64,000 nucleotides of DNA from Bacteroides sp. Lineage in GTDB: Bacteria; Bacteroidota; Bacteroidia; Bacteroidales; Bacteroidaceae. A program made the position numbers and the translations under genes. Where the stretch lies: positions 62,001 through 126,000 of the forward strand of contig JALCME010000004.1 of the NCBI GenBank assembly GCA_022648295.1, written 5' to 3'. The notes beneath the pieces were generated by a model. That model was not told the DNA's origin. It saw only the letters and a program-made list of their open reading frames with translations, and searched no databases. Each line of letters begins with the position of its first letter. Position 1 is the first letter of the stretch. Shown here in pieces: positions 1 through 9,954 of this stretch.

Positions 1-1014
1 AAGGTCCTTTTGCATGGTAAGTAATGACAATTTAGCACCGGATATACGAGTAAAAACAGCCGAAGGAATATGGCTTTTGTAACCGGATAGCCTTTGACGT
101 TCGGCATCCAAACGAGACAACACTCCGCTATATAGTTCACTGGCAAGATCATCCAACAGATCAGCTGCCTCGTCCATAGCATTAATCAGAAATTCAGCAG
201 CAGCCGTAGGAGTCTTTACGCGTGTATGTGCCACAGAGTCCAGTACCGTATCGTCCCGTTCGTGACCGATGCCGGTTATAATAGGTAATGGGAATTGTGC
301 ACATGATGCAGCAAGGAGGTAGGTATCAAAGCCAGACAAGTCGGAGGTCGCTCCTCCCCCGCGGATTATGACCACAACATCAAAGTCGGCCTGGCGGTTT
401 AAAATAAGATCCAATGCAGCAAGTATTGATTCTTCCACACGGTCACCCTGCATTATAGCCGGAAATAGCTCCGTATAAAAAAAGAAGTCCCGGGGATTGT
501 GCCGAAGCTGATGGCAGAAATCACCGTAACCCGCTGCTGTAGCCGAAGAAATAACTGCAATGCGTTGGGGTAATACAGGTATCTCCAACTCTTTGTTCAA
601 AGTCAGTACACCTTCTTCCTCCAATTGCTTCAAAATTTCGCGACGACGGCGTGCCATATCCCCCAGCGTATAGGTAGGGTCTATATCCTGCACCGTCAAT
701 GTATATCCGTAAAGTTCATGAAAACTCACGGAAACTTGTACCAAAACTTTAATACCCGAGACAAAGGGCTGACCGGTAGCTTCTTCAAAATAAGGCTTAA
801 GCAACTTAAACAAATTTGCCCAAATCACTCCACGGGCTTTTGCTATTAAGCTATTGCCCCGGGCGTCTTTCTCTACAAATTCCAGATAACAATGTCCCGT
901 AGCGTTGGTACGGACATCACTCAACTCTGCCTGAACCCAATAAACATCGGGCAGGCATTGTTCCAAACCGCGTCTCACCAACGCATTGAGTTCATAAAGA
1001 GAAAGAGACTCCAT
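1..1014 (-). CDS. xseA: Exodeoxyribonuclease VII large subunit, C-terminus beyond the left edge
   Basis: Large, catalytic subunit of exonuclease VII, which degrades single-stranded DNA in the cytoplasm. The reading frame is open from the left edge to an ATG at 1014; the product begins MESLSLYELN. The N-terminal OB-fold is visible (about residues 1-105, including GHCYLEFVEKD and a later YTLTVQDIDPTYTLGDMARRR). It is followed by the catalytic core with IAVISSATAAGYGDF, a VVIIRGGGATSDL stretch and a GIGHERDDTVLD motif, all typical of XseA. About 338 residues are present, so roughly the last quarter of the protein (coiled-coil part) is missing at the window edge. It lies 22 bases after the stop of the subtilase gene, the likely last gene of an mnmA-subtilase-xseA operon. 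The small subunit xseB would be expected next, outside the window. Confidence 0.93.
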   Translation of the reverse strand, partial: MESLSLYELNALVRRGLEQCLPDVYWVQAELSDVRTNATGHCYLEFVEKDARGNSLIAKARGVIWANLFKLLKPYFEEATGQPFVSGIKVLVQVSVSFHELYGYTLTVQDIDPTYTLGDMARRRREILKQLEEEGVLTLNKELEIPVLPQRIAVISSATAAGYGDFCHQLRHNPRDFFFYTELFPAIMQGDRVEESILAALDLILNRQADFDVVVIIRGGGATSDLSGFDTYLLAASCAQFPLPIITGIGHERDDTVLDSVAHTRVKTPTAAAEFLINAMDEAADLLDDLASELYSGVLSRLDAERQRLSGYKSHIPSAVFTRISGAKLSLLTMQKDL

Positions 1015-1036
1015 ATAAATTGGGATAAAGAGTTTT

Positions 1037-2410
1037 CTATTTGTTTAAATCGGACTTATAAGTTTGGTAAGCTTTCCACATATCAGGAATGCCATACCCA
1101 TAAATATTATCGGGACAGGCAGCACGGTCACCGGATTGCCGAACCAGATTAATCAGTTCTTTCGCCGTTAACTTGGGACAAGCTTCCCACAGGCAAGCTA
1201 CCATACCACACATAATAGGAGAAGCGAAAGAAGTTCCGTTACCTCGTCCCTGACCACCATCAGAGCGCATGAGGTCAGCTCTAAGTCCCACAGCCACAAC
1301 ATCCGGCTTTATGCGATTATCCGTCGTATTGCCGATGGACGAGAAAGGAGCCAAAACTCCTTTTTTATCAATTGCACCCACGGTCAACACATTTTCAGCA
1401 TCCCCCGGAGGAGTTATTTTCTTCCACGGACCCATTCCGGCGTTTCCGGCACTGCAGACCAGTACCATTCCTTTATCCGCTACTTTAGAAGCTTCACGAG
1501 ACATCAAAGCATGGTGTCCGTTCAAGTCGCAATATTTATAATTTTTTGTATGGTCATCAAAAACATAATAGCCCAACGAGGTATTAATAACATCAGCTCC
1601 CACGCTATCGGCAAATTCCACTGCAGCAGCCCAATAATCCTGTTCCACTAAATTTTCCGAATATTCATCTTCACTACGAAGTAACCAAAAAGAGGCATCG
1701 GGAGCAGTGCCCGTCATCATGTTGGGTTGATTCATTCCTATACAGGACAATACACCCATACCATGGGTACTTTCCGCAAAAAGATCGGCATCTGAATTCA
1801 CAAAATCCTTTTCTCCCAAAATATGAATATTCTTCATTGCCGGCATTCTGTCCACGTTATGAAAACCGGCATCTATAACAGCAATTACCATGCCATCGCC
1901 CCTGAAACCGGCTTTATGAAGCTTATCTCCATTACTTATTTCTATCTGACGGGTTGCAACACCGTAAATACTATCGGGACAAATTGTCAAATGATTCAGC
2001 AAAGAATCCCGCTTAGTAGACATAAAAGGTTTGTCCGGCCCCGGAGAAGTCCAAACCTTTTCCGTAGAACGAACAAAAGGCAATTTGGCTATGCGTTCTA
2101 TCACATTGGAGTCGTTACAAGAGACCGTTACAAAATTATCCCACTTCCCTGCCACTACAAAATGCACTCCCTGCCGGCAGATTTCATCCACATATTCCCG
2201 GCATACCGGCAAATCGGTAGAGTCAATAGCCAAATATTGCCTTTTACGACGCTCGATAGCCCTCTTCGAGAGAAAAGCTTCCGGTTTTTTAAAAGAATAA
2301 ATAGTAGCTGCCTTATCTTTCAGGCTGATGCGATACTTCAACGTATCTTGCTGTGCCGACAGTCCCGTAGCAAACAGGGCGAAGGCTAAAACGACAAACA
2401 AATTTCTCAC
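1037..2410 (-). CDS. Secreted S8 family (subtilisin-like) serine peptidase
   Basis: Extracytoplasmic serine peptidase of 457 residues. An N-terminal signal peptide (residues 1-20, cleavage after GLSAQ) is followed by a propeptide-like region and the S8 domain. The catalytic triad is readable as Asp180 in VIAVIDAGF, His216 in STHGMGVLS and Ser394 in NGTSFASPIM; the oxyanion-hole Asn is probably the one in VCSAGNAG. The start codon is GTG at 2410, chosen because the signal peptide begins directly after it and no better ATG is present. It sits 9 bases after mnmA and 22 bases before xseA in the same direction, so it is probably cotranscribed with housekeeping genes, an arrangement that says nothing about its substrate. 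The family assignment is firm; the physiological target is unknown. Confidence 0.9.
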   Translation of the reverse strand: MRNLFVVLAFALFATGLSAQQDTLKYRISLKDKAATIYSFKKPEAFLSKRAIERRKRQYLAIDSTDLPVCREYVDEICRQGVHFVVAGKWDNFVTVSCNDSNVIERIAKLPFVRSTEKVWTSPGPDKPFMSTKRDSLLNHLTICPDSIYGVATRQIEISNGDKLHKAGFRGDGMVIAVIDAGFHNVDRMPAMKNIHILGEKDFVNSDADLFAESTHGMGVLSCIGMNQPNMMTGTAPDASFWLLRSEDEYSENLVEQDYWAAAVEFADSVGADVINTSLGYYVFDDHTKNYKYCDLNGHHALMSREASKVADKGMVLVCSAGNAGMGPWKKITPPGDAENVLTVGAIDKKGVLAPFSSIGNTTDNRIKPDVVAVGLRADLMRSDGGQGRGNGTSFASPIMCGMVACLWEACPKLTAKELINLVRQSGDRAACPDNIYGYGIPDMWKAYQTYKSDLNK

Positions 2411-2419
2411 TATCTCTAT

Positions 2420-3508
2420 TTATTTATGATTTATATTCTCTTCAATTACCAATCCCAACCCTCTTTGGGATGCAATAAAAGCACCTCCCAAGACGCGCTT
2501 GCCGACATAAAAAACAGCTGACTGACCGGGAGCGATAGCCGAAGCTTCTGATAAGAAATGCACCAACAGCAGACCGTCATCCAGACGTTTTACTTCACAA
2601 GGAATAGGTTTACTACGATAACGAATACGCACCGTCAACCTGGACACGGAAAATAATTCCTGCTCATCTACCAGTAAATCCTGCTCCACCAACATATATT
2701 GCGCTTTCAACTGTTCCTGTTCCCCCAGCATAACGGTATTTTTCTGCGGATTGGTTTTCAACACATAAGCCGGCTTTCCCAATGCTATTTCAAGTCCTTT
2801 GCGCTGTCCCACGGTATAATAAGGAAAGCCTTTATGTTCTCCCAACTTCACACCTTCGGAATTAACAAACCATCCCGGTCCCACTTCACAATCCAGTTCA
2901 GGACAATATTCACGAAGAAAGTCACGGTAATCTCCCTTAATGAAGCAAACCTCCATACTTTCTCCTTCTTCCGCCTTCAACCGGTAACCTTTCTCACGAA
3001 GATAAGCACGTACTTCCGGTTTGGTGTACTCTCCCAACGGAAAAACACAACGTTTCAAAACCTCCTGCCCCAAACGCCAGAGGAAATAAGATTGATCCTT
3101 TTTATCATCATCACCGGCTACGACATAAATTTTCTCCCCTATCTTTTCCAAACGGGTATAATGCCCGGTCGCAATATAATCGCAGCCCAGTTTATCCGCC
3201 CACTCTTTCAGAATACGAAACTTGAACAAAGGGTTACACATCACACATGGATTCGGTGTACGTCCCTGTCGGTATTCATCCATGAAATTTTGTACCACCG
3301 TCTTACGAAAACCATCACGTTCATCTACAACATGATGTTCAATCTCCATTTTTTCAGCAAGTTGCCGCGCCTCCACAGGTTCATCCCCCCATACCCACAT
3401 GGTAAGGCCGATGATATCATAACCTTGTTCTCTCAACATCAAACAAGTAGCAGTGCTGTCAATACCACCACTCATCCCCACCAGTACACGCTTCTTCAGT
3501 TCATCCAT
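2420..3508 (-). CDS. mnmA: tRNA-specific 2-thiouridylase
   Basis: Adds sulfur to C2 of the wobble uridine in tRNA for Lys, Glu and Gln, using ATP and a sulfur carrier. The PP-loop ATP-binding motif GMSGGIDST lies near the N-terminus. The two reactive cysteines are in [12 protein letters not shown] and in the [13 protein letters not shown] segment, as in characterised MnmA. I chose the ATG at 3508 ([15 protein letters not shown]) because a PP-loop protein normally starts just before this strand. A longer frame reaches 3577 but its extra 23 residues do not resemble the family and would overlap the promoter. Length 362 residues, usual for MnmA. It is the first gene of the mnmA-subtilase-xseA cluster. 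Many Bacteroidales carry more than one mnmA copy, so this may not be the only one. Confidence 0.93.
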   Translation of the reverse strand: MDELKKRVLVGMSGGIDSTATCLMLREQGYDIIGLTMWVWGDEPVEARQLAEKMEIEHHVVDERDGFRKTVVQNFMDEYRQGRTPNPCVMCNPLFKFRILKEWADKLGCDYIATGHYTRLEKIGEKIYVVAGDDDKKDQSYFLWRLGQEVLKRCVFPLGEYTKPEVRAYLREKGYRLKAEEGESMEVCFIKGDYRDFLREYCPELDCEVGPGWFVNSEGVKLGEHKGFPYYTVGQRKGLEIALGKPAYVLKTNPQKNTVMLGEQEQLKAQYMLVEQDLLVDEQELFSVSRLTVRIRYRSKPIPCEVKRLDDGLLLVHFLSEASAIAPGQSAVFYVGKRVLGGAFIASQRGLGLVIEENINHK

Positions 3509-3537
3509 TCCCAAGTTTTTTTGATATAATCGAAACG

Positions 3538-3545
3538 CAAAGATA
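3538..3545 (-). promoter_or_regulatory. Putative -7 box of the mnmA promoter
   Basis: On the minus strand this reads TATCTTTG, an exact match to the Bacteroidales -7 consensus TAnnTTTG. It would start transcription about 20-25 bases upstream of the chosen mnmA ATG. I see no clean TTTG at the expected -33 position, so this is a moderate call. It also supports the shorter mnmA start, because the longer frame would begin upstream of the transcript. Confidence 0.45.
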
Positions 3546-3714
3546 CGGAAAAACCTTATTCCTCTCTTTATCAGCAAGAAAATGTTTGTTAATCCCCGTA
3601 AGCAGGAAAAAGAAGAAAAATAAAATGTAACATAAATGACATTTCAGCGTAACCGTTTCTTAACTAATATTACCGCATCTTTGCATTTGAAATACATATT
3701 ACAAAAGACCGATT

Positions 3715-4767
3715 ATGAAAAAAAGCATGCTTGCCCTCGTTGGCATTTCACTGTTTTACACAGTCTCTGCCCAGACTCCGTACAGCAATGAAGACGGAAA
3801 GAAAGTGGACAAACAGGAATTGGATATCAAAGATTATTTGCCGGAAATACATGGAACGATCCGCAGTAAGTTTGAGTATCAAACACAAATGCAAGCCGGA
3901 CGGTTTGAAGTCCGCAACGCACGTATCAGTGCCACCGGCAACATTCTACCAACAGTAGCCTATAAAGCCGAAATTGACTTATCCGATGAAGGACAAATCA
4001 AAATGCTGGATGCTTATGCACGCCTTTTCCCACTAAAAGATATCACCGTCACAGCCGGACAAATGCGTGTGCCATTTACCATTGACGCCCACCGCTCCCC
4101 TCACCAACAGTATTTTGCCAACCGCTCTTTCATTGCCAAGCAAGTAGGCAATGTACGTGATGTGGGCGTCACTTTCGGCTATCGCCAGGGAACAACACTT
4201 CCCATTATCATAGAAGGAGGATTTTATAACGGTTCAGGACTAACCAACCAGAAAGTCTGGCACAAAGAAGTCAACTATTCCGCTAAAGCACAGTTCTTCT
4301 TTGCTCCCAAACTGAATCTTACTCTTAGTGCGCAAAGCATTCAGCCCTACACCGTACGTGTCAGTTCCTACGATGTGGGTACATACTATGAATTCGGACG
4401 TTTCCACATTGAAGGCGAGTACTTGTACAAGCGTTATTCCGACCATGCGTATGCCGATGTACATGCACTAAACAGCTTTATCAACTATGATCTTCCTCTG
4501 CGTAAGGTCTTTCAAAAGATGTCTTTCCTGGTTCGCTACGATATGATGACCGATCAAAGTGAAGGCCAACCGGACGAAACAACAGGGCTGCTCAAGACAG
4601 ACGATTACAAACGTCACCGTATAACCGGAGGTATCACCTTCAGCCTCAGCAAAGCATTCCAGACAGACCTCCGACTGAACTTTGAAAAGTATCTCTATGC
4701 CAAAAACAGCATAGCCAAAGAATCGGAGCAAGACAAAGCGGTATTGGAATTGATGATACGATTCTAA
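3715..4767 (+). CDS. Phosphate-selective porin O/P-like outer-membrane protein
   Basis: Outer-membrane beta-barrel of 350 residues resembling the Porin_O_P family (OprO/OprP-like). A signal peptide (about residues 1-19, ending TVSAQ) is followed by alternating short amphipathic strands, for example EIHGTIRSKFEYQTQ, FEVRNARISATG and VAYKAEIDLSDEG, and the family feature LFPLKDITVTAGQMRVPF. The C-terminus ends in an aromatic residue (ELMIRF), as expected for an outer-membrane barrel. A near-consensus -7 box (CATCTTTG, 3676-3683) lies about 30 bases upstream of the ATG. It is monocistronic: the preceding gene is divergent and the next 500 bases have a pseudogene and a riboswitch. Phosphate selectivity is the family name only; the actual solute is unknown. 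Confidence 0.8.
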   Translation: MKKSMLALVGISLFYTVSAQTPYSNEDGKKVDKQELDIKDYLPEIHGTIRSKFEYQTQMQAGRFEVRNARISATGNILPTVAYKAEIDLSDEGQIKMLDAYARLFPLKDITVTAGQMRVPFTIDAHRSPHQQYFANRSFIAKQVGNVRDVGVTFGYRQGTTLPIIIEGGFYNGSGLTNQKVWHKEVNYSAKAQFFFAPKLNLTLSAQSIQPYTVRVSSYDVGTYYEFGRFHIEGEYLYKRYSDHAYADVHALNSFINYDLPLRKVFQKMSFLVRYDMMTDQSEGQPDETTGLLKTDDYKRHRITGGITFSLSKAFQTDLRLNFEKYLYAKNSIAKESEQDKAVLELMIRF

Positions 4768-4779
4768 ACAGAATTACCT

Positions 4780-5030
4780 TTAGATATTAGAGAAATAGCT
4801 CTCTATCTTATCTTTTACCATCGCGTCTATATCCGATTCATCATATAGAATATGACCCGAATCTAATACGACAATTCTAGAACAAATGTCCATAGTATAT
4901 TGAAGATTATGGCTTGACAATAAGATTGTCGTATTAGATTTCTGATTATATTCCAGCAATCAGCACTTCTCCTCGTTCCGCTTCAAGCAAATCGAGAATC
5001 AACCTGAATAGTTCCCTGATCCTCCATTTT
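4780..5030 (-). pseudogene. Remnant of an ABC-transporter ATP-binding protein
   Basis: Read on the minus strand, 4780 to about 4950 translates to an ABC ATPase C-terminus: a TTILLSSHNLQYT stretch (switch/H-loop strand, His after SS), then DICSRIVVLDSGHILYDE and a stop. Just upstream, in another frame, a second segment reads RLILDLLEAERGEVLIAG, which matches the region that follows the Walker A helix in ABC ATPases. The Walker A itself, the Q-loop and the LSGGQ signature between the two parts are missing, so this is an internally deleted, frameshifted relic. No intact permease gene lies nearby. It fills most of the otherwise empty stretch between the porin and the thiamine riboswitch. Confidence 0.7.
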
Positions 5031-5167
5031 ATATAGTATTCAAGTATGAAAGTCCTTTATTTAAGGATTGAAAAAAGTAAGAAATTATATTCTTAGTTTA
5101 ATTTATCCTAAAAAGAAAAGATATATTTCTATAGTTAAGATATAAGGCTTTACTTTGTTTCACTGAA

Positions 5168-5243
5168 AAAGGGGTGCTATTAACACTATAGCTGAGATCA
5201 TACCCAATGAACCTGATACGGTTAGTACCGTCGAAGGGAATTT
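5168..5243 (+). promoter_or_regulatory. TPP (THI-box) riboswitch upstream of thiE-thiC-thi4
   Basis: The conserved THI-box elements appear in order: GGGGTGC (5171), GCTGAGA followed by TACCC (around 5201-5215), GAACCTGAT (around 5219), GGTTAGTACCG and CGAAGGGAA (to about 5241). This RNA binds thiamine pyrophosphate and shuts off the downstream operon. It lies 78 bases before thiE. The segment between it and the thiE ATG has no strong hairpin followed by a T-run, so control of translation initiation is as likely as termination. A near-match -7 box (TTACTTTG) just before the aptamer, at about 5152-5159, could be the promoter. Confidence 0.93.
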
Positions 5244-5320
5244 TCTTCTTCTCAATTTACCTATAAGGAATTAATATTCCCCTTCTTTCTATTTTATTAG
5301 AATCTCTAATTGAAGGGCGA

Positions 5321-7706
<2,386 letters not shown>

Positions 7707-7811
7707 GCTTCGAAAGCGACACTGTATCCTAAGCTTTATTGCTCTGGCAATGAATAATCGATTTTTAAACAGATCATAGATAAATAAGGACTTTAAAAAC
7801 AAAGTAAGAAA

Positions 7812-8585
7812 ATGATTGAAACAAGAGTATCCAAAGGTATCATCAGTACCTATTTCGAAAAGATGGAGAAGAATCTCGATTTGGATGTAGCCATTGTAGG
7901 TGGCGGACCTTCCGGTATTGTGGCAGCTTATTATCTGGCTAAAGCCGGACTGAAAGTTGCCGAGTTCGACCGCAAGCTGTCTCCCGGTGGAGGCATGTGG
8001 GGCGGCGCCATGATGTTCAACCAGATTGTCATTCAGGAGGGAGCGTTGGATATCGTTAAAGAATTTGGCATCAATCACCAGCAGTACGATAAGGAACTCT
8101 ATGTGATGGACTCCGTGGAAAGTACTTCCGCCCTGCTTTATCATGCCGTACATGCAGGAGCCACTATCTTTAATTGCTATTCCGTGGAGGATGTAATCTT
8201 CAAGAACAATACAGTAGGCGGGGTCGTAGTGAACTGGACTCCGGTATTGCGTGAGGGGCTGCACGTTGATCCGCTGAACATCCTAGCAAAGGTAGTGATA
8301 GACGGCACCGGGCACGACAGTGAAATTTGTAAAACCGTAGCCCGTAAGAATGGTATCCGCCTGGCAACAGAAACAGGAGATGTCATTGGTGAACGTTCAC
8401 TGGACGTCGCAGCCGGTGAAGAGGAAGTGGTGAAAGGCACTAAGGAAATCTATCCCGGACTGTACGTCTGCGGCATGGCAGCTTCCGCCGTATCGGGTAC
8501 TCCGCGTATGGGACCCATCTTCGGAGGGATGTTGATGTCCGGCAAGAAGGTTGCCGATGAAATCATCGCCCGATTGAAGAAATAA
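7812..8585 (+). CDS. thi4: Thi4-type (sulfide-dependent) thiazole synthase
   Basis: FAD-like Rossmann protein of 257 residues that makes the thiazole moiety of thiamine from NAD, glycine and a sulfur source. The dinucleotide-binding VAIVGGGPSGIVAAY is at residues 27-40, followed by GGGMWGGAMMFNQ and a C-terminal GMAASAVSGTPRMGPIFGGM. At the site where suicidal yeast-type Thi4 carries the sulfur-donating Cys, this protein has His151 in GLHVDPL, the arrangement known from archaeal enzymes that use free sulfide catalytically. No thiS, thiG, thiH or thiF occurs in the window, so this gene appears to replace the usual bacterial thiazole pathway here. It lies 105 bases after thiC in the same direction and probably shares the TPP riboswitch. 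It is sometimes annotated as ribulose-1,5-bisphosphate synthetase, which I consider less likely in this setting. Confidence 0.9.
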   Translation: MIETRVSKGIISTYFEKMEKNLDLDVAIVGGGPSGIVAAYYLAKAGLKVAEFDRKLSPGGGMWGGAMMFNQIVIQEGALDIVKEFGINHQQYDKELYVMDSVESTSALLYHAVHAGATIFNCYSVEDVIFKNNTVGGVVVNWTPVLREGLHVDPLNILAKVVIDGTGHDSEICKTVARKNGIRLATETGDVIGERSLDVAAGEEEVVKGTKEIYPGLYVCGMAASAVSGTPRMGPIFGGMLMSGKKVADEIIARLKK

Positions 8586-8590
8586 TAGTT

Positions 8591-8650
8591 GTTCCCCTTT
8601 ACTGCGATCAAAAGCTAAATAACAGCTTATTAATCAATGTAAAGGGGAAC
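8591..8650. terminator. Bidirectional terminator-like hairpin after thi4
   Basis: A perfect 12-bp inverted repeat, GTTCCCCTTTAC at 8591-8602 and GTAAAGGGGAAC at 8639-8650, with a nested AAGCT/AGCTT stem in the loop. On the plus strand it is followed by TCTTTT. It lies between convergent genes (thi4 stop 8585, PutAbiC-like stop 8655) and can end both transcripts. Confidence 0.7.
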
Positions 8651-8654
8651 TCTT

Positions 8655-9602
8655 TTAGGAATACTGTTTTTCCCATTCTTCTCTTTTCTTCTTTCTTGTA
8701 TCATCACCCTTATAATATTCATAATCAATATGTGGATATAGACTTTCAAATTTGAACTTTAAAAAGTTATCATTATATGATTTAGGAAGATTCTTAACTA
8801 AATTGTACTTAGTTATCAACTTTTTATTTTCATCTTCAATTTCTCCTGATAACTCCCACACATCACCTAATACAGATAAAGAATTTAAAAACAACAAATA
8901 CTGTTCATTTAAATTAAGGCATACTCTTAAAGATTTTATATAACCATATTTTTCTCTATACTCTAATATTTTGTTATCATTTATATAAGTTATAATTTGG
9001 TACAATTGGCGAAAATAAATCCCCAATTCTTTACTATGCCCATATAACTTTATATTATTAGTACTAAAGTAATCATTCATTTTTTTTATTTGTTTCTCTT
9101 CAATATCTATCTTAGATATAATTTCATCTGCATCCAACATACTTCCATAGAAAAAATAAAAATAAGCTAGTTTAAAATAAGAGTTATTAGGGCTATTATC
9201 ATCATCAGGAGATGATAGTTCTCGTTGTACAGATGCATATATAACACTTAAAAGATCAATATATTTCCCAAAGACATCTACTCCTGAAATAGATATACTC
9301 TTCACATTGTTATTATGCTGTTTTAACATTTCATAAAAACGACTTTTTATTACGTCTTTTCTAAAAGTCAAATATGCATAATAAACAGCTAAAGCAGCAA
9401 AGAAAGTACCAAAAACGCCACCAATAAAACTTCCAATAGAAGTAAATCCGTCAAAATCAATTGGTAATTTCATATCAAAAGGCCGGCAATTTCCCCATAC
9501 AACAACGCCTAATATAACTATAATTAAAGCGTAAATCAAAATGCAAGACAATATAAAGTGTCCTTTAATCCATCTCATTATTAGGAATATTTTATTTCTC
9601 AT
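8655..9602 (-). CDS. PutAbiC-like two-TM protein, candidate phage-defence effector
   Basis: 315 residues resembling the putative abortive-infection family PutAbiC (PF16872). Two hydrophobic segments lie at about residues 16-36 and 54-80, followed by the family-like YYAYLTFRKDVIKSRFYEMLKQH and a large cytoplasmic, mostly helical C-terminal part ending in a charged EEWEKQ tail. I use the ATG at 9602, 4 bases after the stop of the NTPase extension frame; an in-frame TTG at 9632 would overlap it. The gene is last in a two-gene minus-strand operon with the KAP-type NTPase, so the NTPase may sense and this protein may act at the membrane. Very AT-rich compared with the thiamine genes on either side, suggesting transfer. 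The family link is from pattern memory and its activity is inference. Confidence 0.7.
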   Translation of the reverse strand: MRNKIFLIMRWIKGHFILSCILIYALIIVILGVVVWGNCRPFDMKLPIDFDGFTSIGSFIGGVFGTFFAALAVYYAYLTFRKDVIKSRFYEMLKQHNNNVKSISISGVDVFGKYIDLLSVIYASVQRELSSPDDDNSPNNSYFKLAYFYFFYGSMLDADEIISKIDIEEKQIKKMNDYFSTNNIKLYGHSKELGIYFRQLYQIITYINDNKILEYREKYGYIKSLRVCLNLNEQYLLFLNSLSVLGDVWELSGEIEDENKKLITKYNLVKNLPKSYNDNFLKFKFESLYPHIDYEYYKGDDTRKKKREEWEKQYS

Positions 9603-9606
9603 GAAT

Positions 9607-9954
9607 TTATTTATCCAATTGGAAAGAATCAATACATTCTAATAGATTCTTTTTCATTAGGGCAAATGGTATATAACTAATCTTTCTATTATTTTCCTGA
9701 TTTAACTTATTTTCTATCAATTCTAGCATCTTTTTTATAAAAAGATATTCATAACTGGCAGGTGTCTGGTAATCTCGAAGCTGATATCTTCCATTAATGG
9801 ATATTCTAAATTTATTTATTGAATCAGCATTTACTTGTGTTAATACATTAAAGATTGATTCTGCGTCATTTGCATTCAATATATAATCATCAGTCCTTTT
9901 CACAAGTTTTGCATCCAACATTTCGGCATTACCATCTTTAACAGCTTGTATAAT
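9607..9954 (-). CDS. C-terminal part of the KAP NTPase in the -1 frame
   Basis: This 115-residue stretch begins at the A7 run with ATT ATA CAA and reads IIQAVKDGNAEMLDAKLVKR and onward to a stop at 9607. The reading continues sensibly upstream of its first ATG (9921), which overlaps the end of the preceding frame, so it looks like the natural C-terminus of the NTPase rather than a separate gene. Joined to residues 1-515 of the upstream frame it would give a protein of about 630 residues. It contains an ISINGRYQLRDYQTPASYEY segment and amphipathic helices; I recognise no domain. If translated independently from ATG 9921 it would make 104 residues, overlapping the upstream stop by 22 bases. Confidence 0.65.
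   Translation of the reverse strand: MIQAVKDGNAEMLDAKLVKRTDDYILNANDAESIFNVLTQVNADSINKFRISINGRYQLRDYQTPASYEYLFIKKMLELIENKLNQENNRKISYIPFALMKKNLLECIDSFQLDK

Noticed and set aside
4780-5030. Functional ABC transporter gene
   Set aside because: Walker A, Q-loop and signature motif are missing and the two remaining pieces are in different frames.
9607-9921. Independent 104-residue gene
   Set aside because: The protein-like reading continues upstream of its ATG to the A7 run and overlaps the preceding stop, so it is better read as the C-terminus of the NTPase.
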